64,000 nt of DNA from the NCBI GenBank assembly GCA_024742755.1, contig JANSXW010000009.1:16740-80739 (forward strand), read 5' to 3'. The notes under the pieces are model-generated. The model was given only the letters and a program-made list of their open reading frames with translations, was not told the origin of the DNA and did not search any database. Each line of letters starts with the position of its first letter. Within the stretch, counting starts at the first letter, position 1. A program made the translations under genes and the position numbers. This stretch comes from a bacterium (GTDB taxonomy: Bacteria > Bacteroidota > Bacteroidia > Chitinophagales > Saprospiraceae). This document shows positions 53,371 through 62,336 of the stretch, piece after piece.

Positions 53371-54966
53371 CTATTTTTTAAGGAACCGCTCCACCACCTG
53401 CGACTGCCCGGCCGAAAGGTTCAGCAAATAAGCGCCTGCCGGCAGATCCTCGATGCCAAGGGTAGCCGTTTGGGCGCCTCCGCCCAGATAACCCAAGTCG
53501 GTCTGCCGGATGATTTTGCCCTGATAGTCTACCAGCGTAGCTAGTACCGTAGTGGCTTCCGCCAGATCAAATGACAGTTGCAGCTGGTCGGCAGCCGGAT
53601 TGGGTGAAAGCAACAGCGACTGCAATTTGGGCTGAGCAGGTACCTCCTGATTGTTGCTGACGCCTTCAGGTTTGAGGTAGACCCGGAACAGGCTGTTCGT
53701 GGCCACGCTTTGGGTGCCGTCATTGATGAAGAAGATATTCGGCTGTGTGCTTTCAATACCGCCTACCAGGTAGCCGATGAAGAGGCTGTCGCCGGCTGCG
53801 GGGAGGTTGAGTGCCTGAATATCAGGCTGTCCTTCCAGTGTGTTGCCTACCGGGATAAATTCTGACCCTGCGCCCAGCAGCGCCGGCAATTCGCCCACAC
53901 GCTGTTCAATGATGCTGCCATCGGTATGCCGGGTCACCCTACCGATTGTGGGTACGAAGGGGACGGCCTGATCTTCCCGCAGTTCGCCTTCTGCATCGAG
54001 GTAAAACTGGCTCATGCCACCGAAGAAAAGGGTGTGCATATCGCCGGTCGTCGTGTCGTAAATCGGTGCCGTGCCGCAGTGGTAGTGGTTGAGGTGCTGC
54101 TCAAAATCGTTGTTGACGGTATAGCCGGAGCTTGTGATGTCAACCGAATTGAGGAAGGGCAGGTCGACCGCATGCTGAAAAACACCAGAGAAGGCGGTCA
54201 TGCCTAATGCCCCGCCCGGGAATACCTGCTTGACGAGGTTGTAGTCGCGCCGGTGCAGGTTCATCTCATCCGTCCAGGCTTCATAAAAGCCAATCGCAGG
54301 ATCGGAGGTGATGTTGTCAATGGTAAACCGGCGAATGGAATTGGTGTATTCCTGCTCGAAGGAAGGGCCATTGTGCGGATTGTAACGCCCGGTAAACCGG
54401 TGCCCGCCGACGAGGTAAAAGGTGTCCTGCAGGTGTTGCAAATAGCCGCCCGTGACCGCCATCCGGAAATCAGGGACATACTGGAAAGCGGGGGCAATAT
54501 CCCCATCGTTCAGCAGGGCGCTGACCAGGGCCGGCACGTCCACCACCGTGAGCATCGCGTAGGTGATGTGGTCGTTCATGCTCGGGCTAAAGCCATAGCC
54601 GCCCGTGATGATCAACTGATCGTCCACCTGATGGAACTGCATATTGGTCGCCTGCAACTGCTCCTGTAGCGGTTCCGGCAGAACGGATACGCTTTCAGAC
54701 CAGTGCCCGCCGGTCTCCGGATGAAGGAGGTGGATGGTGGTGTTGTTGTCTGAAGCCAGAAAAGAGGCAAAGGGCTGCCGCCGGTGCAAGCCATCCTTGC
54801 GCCCGCCGATGATCAAAATATGGCCATCGTGCGTAGCCGATACAAAAGATTGTACCCCGTCAAAGCCATCAATGGTGAAAGGGTGTACGGCAACCGAAAA
54901 GTCAGACTGTGCAAAAGTGGAAGTCAAAACGCTGCCGAGGAGCAACACCAGGGTAAAGAACCGCAT
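53371..54966 (-). CDS. Kelch-like secreted protein with T9SS sorting domain
   Basis: A 531-residue exported protein: signal peptide (FTLVLLLGSVLTSTFAQ), a body with several Kelch-like GG turns (HILIIGGRKDGL, QLIITGGYGF, FYLVGGHRFTG, HTLFFGGMSQF, GYLVGGIEST) forming a probable beta-propeller, and a C-terminal type IX secretion (Por) domain from ~450: LLLSPNPAADQLQL, LVDYQGKI, DLPAGAYLLNL...VERFLKK. The protein should be exported by T9SS and attached to or released from the cell surface. Ligand unknown. Confidence 0.82.
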   Translation of the reverse strand: MRFFTLVLLLGSVLTSTFAQSDFSVAVHPFTIDGFDGVQSFVSATHDGHILIIGGRKDGLHRRQPFASFLASDNNTTIHLLHPETGGHWSESVSVLPEPLQEQLQATNMQFHQVDDQLIITGGYGFSPSMNDHITYAMLTVVDVPALVSALLNDGDIAPAFQYVPDFRMAVTGGYLQHLQDTFYLVGGHRFTGRYNPHNGPSFEQEYTNSIRRFTIDNITSDPAIGFYEAWTDEMNLHRRDYNLVKQVFPGGALGMTAFSGVFQHAVDLPFLNSVDITSSGYTVNNDFEQHLNHYHCGTAPIYDTTTGDMHTLFFGGMSQFYLDAEGELREDQAVPFVPTIGRVTRHTDGSIIEQRVGELPALLGAGSEFIPVGNTLEGQPDIQALNLPAAGDSLFIGYLVGGIESTQPNIFFINDGTQSVATNSLFRVYLKPEGVSNNQEVPAQPKLQSLLLSPNPAADQLQLSFDLAEATTVLATLVDYQGKIIRQTDLGYLGGGAQTATLGIEDLPAGAYLLNLSAGQSQVVERFLKK

Positions 54967-55036
54967 GTTTTTATGCTATTTGTTTGGCACAAAAAACCAG
55001 AATTCTTTACAGACTTTGTGTGATAAAAGTCACTTC

Positions 55037-57661
55037 CTATTGAATCACAAACCGGCGGACCTCCTGACTGCTGCCGTTTCCAACTTTCAGCACATAAGCG
55101 CCGGGCTGTGCCATACTCAGGTTGATAAAGTAGGAATGCCCGTCAAAAACCGCTGTTTTCACCAATTGCCCATTGAAGTTGTAGACCTCCAGCTCAAATG
55201 GCCCTTCCCAGTCATCATCGAGGCGCAGCCCGACCCAGCCATTGCTCGGATTGGGATAAACGATGAGCTCATGCACCTTGCCGGCGTCTTCGGGCAGGCC
55301 GTCAATCCATTCTGCCAGGTAGCCGATATAGGGCTCGTCGATGATCGAGCGGGCCAGTGGGGGCATCTGATTGCCGGAGAGGCTGGCGTCTCGTACCCAT
55401 ATCTCAGAGTTGGCGTGGTCGCCGGGCTTCACAATCATCCGGTTGGGGTCAGAGTTGGAACTGCTGGTGGGCTCCTTAATGAGGTTTTGCAGGTGCAGCG
55501 GCAGTTGGAAGCGGAGGTCCATTTTCAGGTCCTGAACTCCGCCCAATCTATGGCAGGAGGCACAGTTAGCATCCAGGTAGGAGCGGACGCGCAGCTCCAG
55601 GTCAGCCTCCGTATCATCAATGGCATAGGCCCGGGGGTAACTACCGGGGTTGACGATGGAGTGGTCGAGCATGCCCACATCGCTCAGGTAGGCAAGCTGA
55701 TTCAGGGTCTCGCCGGTAGCCGGATAGGTGAAGTCGCTGTTGAGCTGATGGGTTTTTACGCCGAGCACAAAGTTGGCATTGGCAGTATGGCAGCTCAGGC
55801 ACTGATCCCGGCTCGGGTAGGCCCAGGTTTGTTCACCTACAGGCATGCCTCCCTCGTAAAGCGTAAAGGTTTTCGAAGCGTCGGCCTTAAGCAGGAAGGC
55901 ATCTGTGCCCTCATCATTCCATTGGTAAGTCAGGCCGTAGCTCTTGCCATTTGCGCCCAGCACAAAAAAGCGGGTTTCCAGCGGGGCTGCCTGCCCGTTG
56001 GGGCGTGCTTTGGGCAGTTCAAAATGCTTGATGAAGACCGTACCTTCCGGAAACTGCCAGTCTTCCCGGCTGCTGAATTGAATTTTTTCCGCCCGGCTGT
56101 CGAATGCCCCGTCATTGGGTATAGCCATCCAACGGCGCTTGGCTGCCCCATCAGACCAAAGCGGGGAATTGACCTGATAAGGCAGGATACCAGGTACCGT
56201 CTCTAGCGTGGATAGGTCGGTAAATACCCCCAGGTCCGACAAGCGCTCGGGCGGATCGGCGATGGTCTCCTGCGCAGTCAGGCGGAGGATTTTGCCGGGC
56301 GCAAAAAAGTCGTTGGCGCTTTGAATGGTCAGCAATACCTCCCCATCGGGCTGAGCAAATATCCCTGTGATGCCCGCACTGCTGGAAAGGCTGAGCCCGA
56401 GGTTTCGGATATCTGCAATCAGGATATCCCGTTCTCCCTGCTGATCGTCAAAATCATAGTCCAGTGACATGAGCTTCCGCTTGCCGTAGTCCGCGAAGAG
56501 GTACTTGCCCCAAAGATTCGGGAAGAGGTTGCCCCGGTACACCTCCCCGCCAATGATGCAGTTGCCAAAGTCCCGGCTGTATTCGTGCAGGGGCGGCTGT
56601 TCTTCCCCGATCACCTCGTCCGGGCGGGCGTATTCTTCAGAGGGCACGGTGCCTTCCAGGAAAGGCCACTGCAGGTTTTGCCCTTTGCCGATGACAGAGA
56701 TTTCCTCCCGCAGTACCTCGCCCACATCAGCCAGCCAGATGCGGTTCTCCACCGGATCATAGCTAACGCCATAGGGGCTGCGGATGCCAATGGCGTAGAA
56801 CTCCTCCATAAGGCTGCTGTCGGGGCTCAGCCAGGGGTTGTCGTTGGGGATAGAGTAGCCCTGGGAGTAGGTATCTCCCCAGCTGGGGTCTTGCGGTCCC
56901 CATTCTGAGGGCTGCGGCTGCCGCCGGATGGGATGGCTGCGCTGCGGGTCATTGTCCACATCTATGCGGATCAACCCTCCAAAGAGGGCCCGGTCGAGGC
57001 GCTGATTGGATATTTCCTTGAAGTGGAAATGCCCTTCATCTCCCAAGCCAAGGTAGAGGAAGCCATCATCCGGGTGGAAAAACATACCGCCACCGTTGTG
57101 CCAGGTGCTGCGGTCGTATTGCTGAAACAGGATTTGCTCCGTGCTGGTGTCAAAGGTGCCGCTGCCTGCATCCCACCGGAATTTAGAGAGCCGGTTGAAG
57201 CCTTTCTCGTCCCAGCTGTCAGGTTGTGGTTTGTAGCGGTAGAATACGAAAATCAGCTGCTTGTCCGGAGCATCAGGGTTGCCAAATTCCGGGTGGAGCG
57301 CGATGCCGGTGGTGCCTGCCTCCCCCTCTTTGAAGGCCCGGTCTTTGATGTCGAGTACCAGCTGCTGCGTCTGTTGGGCCAGGTTGACGCGCCAGACTTC
57401 TCCAATCTTGCTAAGCACCAGCACATCCTCGCTGCCCGGAAAGGGGATGATCCGCAGTGGTGATGGTATGCTGAGCCCGCCCGAGACATCCTCCAGGCTC
57501 CAGGCACCATTAGCGCCCGGTGTCTTTGAGGGCAGCACCCCATTCAAAAACGGGCCGATAGCGCCCGGAGGCGTAGGCCCGGGCGGGACGAGCGTAAACG
57601 CCATTAGGCCGGAGAAAAGCAGGAAAACTAAGAGGTATCGCCACTGGAACATAGCTGTCAT
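55037..57661 (-). CDS. PQQ sugar dehydrogenase-diheme cytochrome fusion, T9SS-secreted
   Basis: An 874-residue exported protein with three parts. Residues ~50-475 are a PQQ-dependent glucose/sorbosone dehydrogenase propeller (IPFPGSEDVLVLSKIGEVW, TGIALHPEF, WHNGGGMFFHPD, GIRSPYGVSYDP). Residues ~485-780 hold two c-type haem sites, CLSCH and CASCH, in an SO_2930-like cytochrome region. The C-terminal ~75 residues are a T9SS sorting domain (VYPNPSNGWVGL ... YVLKVGNG...VRRFVIQ). A sugar dehydrogenase coupled to its own electron acceptor is implied. A signal peptide (FLLFSGLMAFTL) precedes it. Confidence 0.88.
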   Translation of the reverse strand: MTAMFQWRYLLVFLLFSGLMAFTLVPPGPTPPGAIGPFLNGVLPSKTPGANGAWSLEDVSGGLSIPSPLRIIPFPGSEDVLVLSKIGEVWRVNLAQQTQQLVLDIKDRAFKEGEAGTTGIALHPEFGNPDAPDKQLIFVFYRYKPQPDSWDEKGFNRLSKFRWDAGSGTFDTSTEQILFQQYDRSTWHNGGGMFFHPDDGFLYLGLGDEGHFHFKEISNQRLDRALFGGLIRIDVDNDPQRSHPIRRQPQPSEWGPQDPSWGDTYSQGYSIPNDNPWLSPDSSLMEEFYAIGIRSPYGVSYDPVENRIWLADVGEVLREEISVIGKGQNLQWPFLEGTVPSEEYARPDEVIGEEQPPLHEYSRDFGNCIIGGEVYRGNLFPNLWGKYLFADYGKRKLMSLDYDFDDQQGERDILIADIRNLGLSLSSSAGITGIFAQPDGEVLLTIQSANDFFAPGKILRLTAQETIADPPERLSDLGVFTDLSTLETVPGILPYQVNSPLWSDGAAKRRWMAIPNDGAFDSRAEKIQFSSREDWQFPEGTVFIKHFELPKARPNGQAAPLETRFFVLGANGKSYGLTYQWNDEGTDAFLLKADASKTFTLYEGGMPVGEQTWAYPSRDQCLSCHTANANFVLGVKTHQLNSDFTYPATGETLNQLAYLSDVGMLDHSIVNPGSYPRAYAIDDTEADLELRVRSYLDANCASCHRLGGVQDLKMDLRFQLPLHLQNLIKEPTSSSNSDPNRMIVKPGDHANSEIWVRDASLSGNQMPPLARSIIDEPYIGYLAEWIDGLPEDAGKVHELIVYPNPSNGWVGLRLDDDWEGPFELEVYNFNGQLVKTAVFDGHSYFINLSMAQPGAYVLKVGNGSSQEVRRFVIQ

Positions 57662-57878
57662 TTTTGGAAAGTTGCCCCGGCGTATTCAGAAAAACAGAAA
57701 GCTCCGGGCACAAAAATACGGTTCCAAATATAGCAGAAAGTGAACAGATGCGTAGCTGCCCCTGCCGCTAAGGTTCGACAATGTCATCTGCCTGTCACGC
57801 AGCGCTGTCTTTAATTTTGAACTTTGCGAAACCGGCAATAGCTGTGGGCTTGCTGTTGCTCTCCATTTGAAAGCCCGT

Positions 57879-59732
57879 TTACCCGATTTGGCGCAGTATC
57901 TCCTCCAGGCTTTGGCTGTCATCACCCGCAACAGCGGCAATTTTCTTTTTCAGGCGGTATTTGCCCTTGCGTACGCTCTCTGGCTGTATGTGCAAAAGGG
58001 CAGCCGCTTCTGCGGTATTGGTGCCCAGCCGGAACAGGTAGGCAAGCCGTTTCTCAGTCAGGCTCAGGGTGGGGAATTGCCGATCGAGTTGTTCGGAGAA
58101 ATCAGCGTGCACGGCTTTGAAGTAGGACGTAAAAGTATCCCAGTCTTTATCCAGGGAGTCCTGAGTCCTGAGGCTGTTGAGCAGTTTTTGGTGCCCCGGT
58201 TCTCCGGAAGTGCCCGCCGGATTGCTCAGTTGATCCTCGACCTGTTGCAGTATATTGTTTTTCTGTAGCAAGTGCAGGCGTTGGGCGGCTAATTCCCGCT
58301 CCCGGTGCCGCACTTCAGCCTTCAGGGCCTCTTGCCGCAACCGGTACGTGTAGTAACCGCCCCCGAGCAGCAGGAGCGCGGCCAGCAGGCCCAGGCCCAA
58401 CAACCGGTTTTTAAGCATGGCATTTTGCTTTTCGCTGGCCAGCCGGTCGATTTGGGCGGCTTTGAGCGCAATTTCCCGCTCTTTGAGTTCGGTGTCATAC
58501 TCCAAATGCAGCTCGGCAATCGCCTGTGCCTGCTGAATGGAAAAGAGGCTGTCGCTTAATGCCTGTGCCTGTTCGTAGGCAGTCAGGGCTTGCTCCGGGC
58601 GGCCAAGCTTGGATAAAACAGCCGCTTTAAACCTAAGGGCACCCCGCAGGTAGCCTGCACCTTTATGGTCTTCAAATATGGCGATGCTACGGTCTGCCTT
58701 GTCCAGTGCCGGAAGCCATCGTTGCTGTGCAGAGTCGATCCGGGCAAGGAGCATCTGGCAACTGCCGGCCATTACGGGCAGGACTTCCTCGAAGACAGGC
58801 TGGGCTGCGGAGGCATCTGATGCTGCTTGTCCAAGTTGGTGCCGGCGTTCGAGCCAGCTTTCTGCCCGCAGTAGTTGAGCATGCGCAATATTGTATGGTT
58901 GCTGCAACTGTTTGCTCAGTGCCATCGATGCGGCGAAGGTGGAATCGGCGAGGCTATACTTCTGCAGCCGGTGGTAATTGGTGCCGAGCAGGGTCAGTAC
59001 CTCTGCGTAGTACTGCTGCTGGCCAGCGAGTTGGTAGTGCTTGGCTGCTGCCAAAAAGTAGGGGAGGGCTTCCTTGTAATTGGACTCGTCAAAGAGGGTT
59101 TTGCCAATATGCTGTTCGGCTTCCGCAACCCTTTCCGTTTCCTGTAAAGCCAGATGCATCTCCCGGGCGGTTTGAAAATCATTGAGCGCCAGTCTGCGGT
59201 AGCCCTTTTGCTGATAAAGCAGCCCTCTCTGCACGAAGTGTTGGGCTAGCAGGGAACTGTCCTGATGGGCCTCCAGGTATTGCATGCTTTCTTCAATGGC
59301 TTCCAGCGCCCCGTCTATGTCGCCTGCTTCTGAGCGCAGTATGGTCAGGTTTTTACGAATGCCGATCATGTGCAGGCTGTCCCCGTCGAGGGCCGCAAAT
59401 TGCATGGCGGTATCCAGAGAAGAACAAGCCGCCAGCGGCCGCCCGCCCATATAGTGGTAATTGGCCCGGAAGTTATGCACATCACTGAGCCCCCGGTAGT
59501 ACTGCTGAGGGCCAAGATAGCTTTCAGCAACCCGCAGCAGGGAGTCTGTGTTGGCAGGGTTTTCCCAGAACCAGGCTTTGGCCAGTTCGAGATAGCGCAT
59601 GCCCGTGATCGTGTCATGGGCCGGCTGTTGTACCAGCTGAGTCAGGCTATCGATCGGGTCAGCCGCTAATTTTTGCGGAAGCAGGAACACCGCTACCTGC
59701 AGGGCCATGATGAAGCGTCGTCGAAATATCAT
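57879..59732 (-). CDS. Membrane-anchored TPR protein with C-terminal HTH
   Basis: A 617-residue protein. Signal peptide or anchor (FIMALQVAVFLLPQKLAA), then several tetratricopeptide repeats (~30-360), a membrane helix (LGLGLLAALLLLGGGYY, ~440-460), a coiled coil (ERELAAQRLHLLQKNNILQQVEDQL) and a C-terminal HTH of the LuxR-like type (SLTEKRLAYLFRLGTNTAEAAALLHIQPESVRKGKYRLKKKI). This design passes signals from the periplasm to DNA. It is divergent from the cytolysin gene with 119 bp between starts. ATG at 59732 is used; an internal ATG eight codons in is possible. Confidence 0.82.
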   Translation of the reverse strand: MIFRRRFIMALQVAVFLLPQKLAADPIDSLTQLVQQPAHDTITGMRYLELAKAWFWENPANTDSLLRVAESYLGPQQYYRGLSDVHNFRANYHYMGGRPLAACSSLDTAMQFAALDGDSLHMIGIRKNLTILRSEAGDIDGALEAIEESMQYLEAHQDSSLLAQHFVQRGLLYQQKGYRRLALNDFQTAREMHLALQETERVAEAEQHIGKTLFDESNYKEALPYFLAAAKHYQLAGQQQYYAEVLTLLGTNYHRLQKYSLADSTFAASMALSKQLQQPYNIAHAQLLRAESWLERRHQLGQAASDASAAQPVFEEVLPVMAGSCQMLLARIDSAQQRWLPALDKADRSIAIFEDHKGAGYLRGALRFKAAVLSKLGRPEQALTAYEQAQALSDSLFSIQQAQAIAELHLEYDTELKEREIALKAAQIDRLASEKQNAMLKNRLLGLGLLAALLLLGGGYYTYRLRQEALKAEVRHRERELAAQRLHLLQKNNILQQVEDQLSNPAGTSGEPGHQKLLNSLRTQDSLDKDWDTFTSYFKAVHADFSEQLDRQFPTLSLTEKRLAYLFRLGTNTAEAAALLHIQPESVRKGKYRLKKKIAAVAGDDSQSLEEILRQIG

Positions 59733-59768
59733 TGGGTGAATATAGGGCAAAACGACAGTATTTGCCAG

Positions 59769-59827
59769 TTGTCCACGATTTGTCCACGCCAGTATTTTGG
59801 GTGGCGGCAGTGGAGCCTCTACATTTG
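59769..59827 (+). promoter_or_regulatory. Promoter of the cytolysin-like gene with direct repeat
   Basis: TTTG (59796-59799), exactly 20 bp, TACATTTG (59820-59827): the best consensus promoter in the window. Directly upstream TTGTCCACG occurs twice (59769-59777 and 59780-59788), 11 bp apart, one helical turn. This is a plausible site for a regulator such as the divergent TPR-HTH protein. Confidence 0.6.
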
Positions 59828-59851
59828 GGCCATACCAAAATCCATTTTGCA

Positions 59852-61399
59852 ATGACTTTTCGATTTACTGCCTTGCTATGCTTGCTGAGCCTTTCCCTTT
59901 TCCAATCCTGCAACAAGGATGAGGAAGAAATGCCAGCCCCGCCTAAAGAGAACCCGATGGCTACGGACATCAATGCCTACATCCGGAGCCTGACCTACGA
60001 CCCTGTGGAGATGCTGAACGTCAATAACACCCCCGGCGATTTGGCTCAGAAAATACCGGGTGAGCCTGAAACTGAAACCGGCCCATTGGATCGTGGGTAC
60101 CGTACTACCTGTGTTAGCCAGCCCTACGAGCTGGACAGGGACTTTTCAGAAATAGCGATCCTCAATCCGGGCAGTGGGAATGTCTACCCGGGCGCTCTGG
60201 TTTTAGCGAACGCTGATCTCTTGTCCGGTGCACCCCGGCCACTAGGCCTTGAGCGCAACCCGGTTACACTGACTATCGACCTGCCCGGAATAGGGGAAGA
60301 AGGTTCCTTTACCGTTACAGAACCCTCCAATGCTACGGTAAGCCCGGCTATCGATGAGGCATTGGAACATTGGAACAACACGGCTTTTCAGCAGGGCTAC
60401 TTCAATGGTGCCCGTTCCTATTACGAAGCCAGTGAAGCCTTTGAGCAGCGGCAGTTGGGGATTGAACTGGGCATAAATGCGGAATGGGTAACCGGGTCAG
60501 TGGCTTCCCACCTCAGCACCAGCACGAGTACAGACCGGCGGGTGGCACTTTTGGCCTTTCGGCAAATCTTTTACACCATCACCGCCCAGCCGCCATTCGA
60601 ACCCACAGACTACCTGGGGCCTGATGTTACCCTGGAGCAGGTGCAATCCTCCACGGATGCCAACAACCACCCGGCCTACGTGAGTGCCGTAGACTATGGC
60701 AGGATCATCCTGTTCCGCATGGAAGCCACCAATGTGGAAACTTCGATCGACCTGAATGCTGTGATGAACTATGCGGCCGGCGGGGTGAGTGTGGCTGCTG
60801 ACGTAGCCAGCCGGTACGATGAAATCCTGAGCAACTCCTCCATCAGCGTGCTCACCATTGGTGGAAGTGCCCAGAGCGCGGCTCAGGCCCTGGACAACAT
60901 CAGCGGGCCGGGAAGCCTGACCCCGCTTATCGTTGAGAATGCCGTCTATTCCCGGGAGAATCCGGGGCTGCCCATTGCCTACCGGGTCAACCTGCTAAGC
61001 GATAACCGGATTGTCAAGCTGGGTTTCAGCTCAGACTATACAGACGTGCGCTGTGGCAGCATTGCCTACAACCATCCGAGAATTGACTTCTACAATGATT
61101 TCGATACCTACAATTTGCGGATCAAGCTGACCTACGATCACGATTATCCGCCGGCAGATGATACGGGCGAAACCACGGAGCTGCAAATCAACGATGAAAG
61201 CTCCGCCACCTTGCCGGATGTGCCGGACGGCGCATTCGATGTCCGTATGATTGTCAGGCGGATTGATGGGTTTACCTGGCGGGAATGGGAAACGAGGAAC
61301 CTTTACCACATCTCTTCAAGCCAAAATGAGGACTGCTGGCGGGCCTACCGGGGTGGTTTTTCCACCGGCTTTGCTACCTTTTTGGAAAAATGTGATTAG
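59852..61399 (+). CDS. Cholesterol-dependent-cytolysin-like lipoprotein
   Basis: A 515-residue probable pore-forming toxin. Signal peptide ends SLFQSC (Cys20), so probably a lipoprotein. The body matches the thiol-activated cytolysin family: NVYPGALVLANADLL...LERNPVTLTIDLPG (~111-146), the diglycine turn IGGSAQSAAQAL (Gly337/338), and near the end RIDGFTWREWE (470-480), which aligns with the undecapeptide ECTGLAWEWWR: G, W and W are kept, Cys becomes Ile. The Thr-Leu cholesterol-recognition pair is not visible in the remaining C-terminus. Such proteins assemble large beta-barrel pores in eukaryotic membranes; here target and secretion route are unknown. Confidence 0.85.
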   Translation: MTFRFTALLCLLSLSLFQSCNKDEEEMPAPPKENPMATDINAYIRSLTYDPVEMLNVNNTPGDLAQKIPGEPETETGPLDRGYRTTCVSQPYELDRDFSEIAILNPGSGNVYPGALVLANADLLSGAPRPLGLERNPVTLTIDLPGIGEEGSFTVTEPSNATVSPAIDEALEHWNNTAFQQGYFNGARSYYEASEAFEQRQLGIELGINAEWVTGSVASHLSTSTSTDRRVALLAFRQIFYTITAQPPFEPTDYLGPDVTLEQVQSSTDANNHPAYVSAVDYGRIILFRMEATNVETSIDLNAVMNYAAGGVSVAADVASRYDEILSNSSISVLTIGGSAQSAAQALDNISGPGSLTPLIVENAVYSRENPGLPIAYRVNLLSDNRIVKLGFSSDYTDVRCGSIAYNHPRIDFYNDFDTYNLRIKLTYDHDYPPADDTGETTELQINDESSATLPDVPDGAFDVRMIVRRIDGFTWREWETRNLYHISSSQNEDCWRAYRGGFSTGFATFLEKCD

Positions 61400-61405
61400 C
61401 AGATA

Positions 61406-61443
61406 GCGCCTGTTTGGACCTCAGCTGAAGTGCAAACAGGCGC
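61406..61443. terminator. Bidirectional hairpin between convergent genes
   Basis: GCGCCTGTTTG (61406-61416) and CAAACAGGCGC (61433-61443) form a perfect 11-bp stem between the convergent cytolysin and hydrolase genes. It likely ends transcription from both sides, although no long T-run follows. Confidence 0.6.
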
Positions 61444-61473
61444 TTGATCGGTTGCGATTAGGCATCAGTCAAC

Positions 61474-62334
61474 TTAAGCCGGGCTCCATGCCCTTGCCGT
61501 TTGCCGGCTGCTGCCCAGGCCGTCAATCCCCAGCTCCACGACATCACCGGGCTTCAGGTAGCGCGGCGGGTTAAGCCCGAGGCCTACCCCAAAGGGCGTG
61601 CCCGTAGAGATGATATCGCCGGGCAACAAGGTCATGTACTGACTGATGTAATGTACCAGGTAAGGAATATTGAATACCAGGTCCGCCGTGGTGCTGTCCT
61701 GCATGGTCTCCCCGTTGACCTTCAGCCAGAGGCGGAGGTTGTGAGGGTCTGGGATTTCATCAGTGGTGCCTACGAATGGACCAATGGGCGCGAAGGTATC
61801 ACAGCTCTTTCCTTTGACCCACTGCCCGCTTTGCTCCAGCTGGAAGGCGCGCTCGCTGACATCGTTGTGCAGTACATAGCCGGCTACATGCTCCATGGCA
61901 TCTGCCTCTTCTACGTAGGAAGCCCGCTTGCCGATTACAATGGCCAGTTCCACCTCCCAGTCGGTCTTTTCACTGTTTTTGGGGATGATGATGTCATCGT
62001 TGGGGCCGCAGATCGCAGTGGTGGCTTTGAAGAACAGGACGGGGGCAGTGGGCACGTCCATGCCACTCTCTTTGGCGTGCTGGGCGTAGTTGAGCCCCAC
62101 ACAGACAATCTTCGAAACCTCCGCTACCGGCGGGCCAAGCCGGGTTTCGGCGGGCACTATTGGGCAGCTGACCAGGTTCTGTTCCAGCCAGGAACGCAGG
62201 TCCTCAATACCTGTTCCTCCGAGGAAGGCTTCATCGAAATCCTGCCCAAAGGCACTGATGTCACGGTAGCTGCCATGCTGATCAATAATGCCGGGTTGCT
62301 CCGCCCCGGCCGCTCCAAATCGTATGAGTTTCAT
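61474..62334 (-). CDS. Fumarylacetoacetate hydrolase-family protein
   Basis: A 286-residue metal-dependent hydrolase. The FAH fold is shown by KIVCVGLNYAQHAKESG, the ligands in DWEVELAIVIG, GYVLHNDVSERAFQ and DIISTGTPFGVGLGL. The sequence resembles the 2,4-diketo-3-deoxy-L-fuconate hydrolase/ureidoglycolate lyase branch. It starts 2 bp after the SDR stop, so both form one operon, fitting non-phosphorylated degradation of L-fucose or a similar sugar acid: SDR oxidises 2-keto-3-deoxy acid, FAH cleaves the diketo product. The substrate is inferred. Confidence 0.85.
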   Translation of the reverse strand: MKLIRFGAAGAEQPGIIDQHGSYRDISAFGQDFDEAFLGGTGIEDLRSWLEQNLVSCPIVPAETRLGPPVAEVSKIVCVGLNYAQHAKESGMDVPTAPVLFFKATTAICGPNDDIIIPKNSEKTDWEVELAIVIGKRASYVEEADAMEHVAGYVLHNDVSERAFQLEQSGQWVKGKSCDTFAPIGPFVGTTDEIPDPHNLRLWLKVNGETMQDSTTADLVFNIPYLVHYISQYMTLLPGDIISTGTPFGVGLGLNPPRYLKPGDVVELGIDGLGSSRQTARAWSPA

Positions 62335-62336
62335 GT

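Noticed and set aside
54734..56206. 490-codon open frame antisense to the Kelch and PQQ genes
   Set aside because: It runs across two well-supported minus-strand genes and has no recognisable motif.
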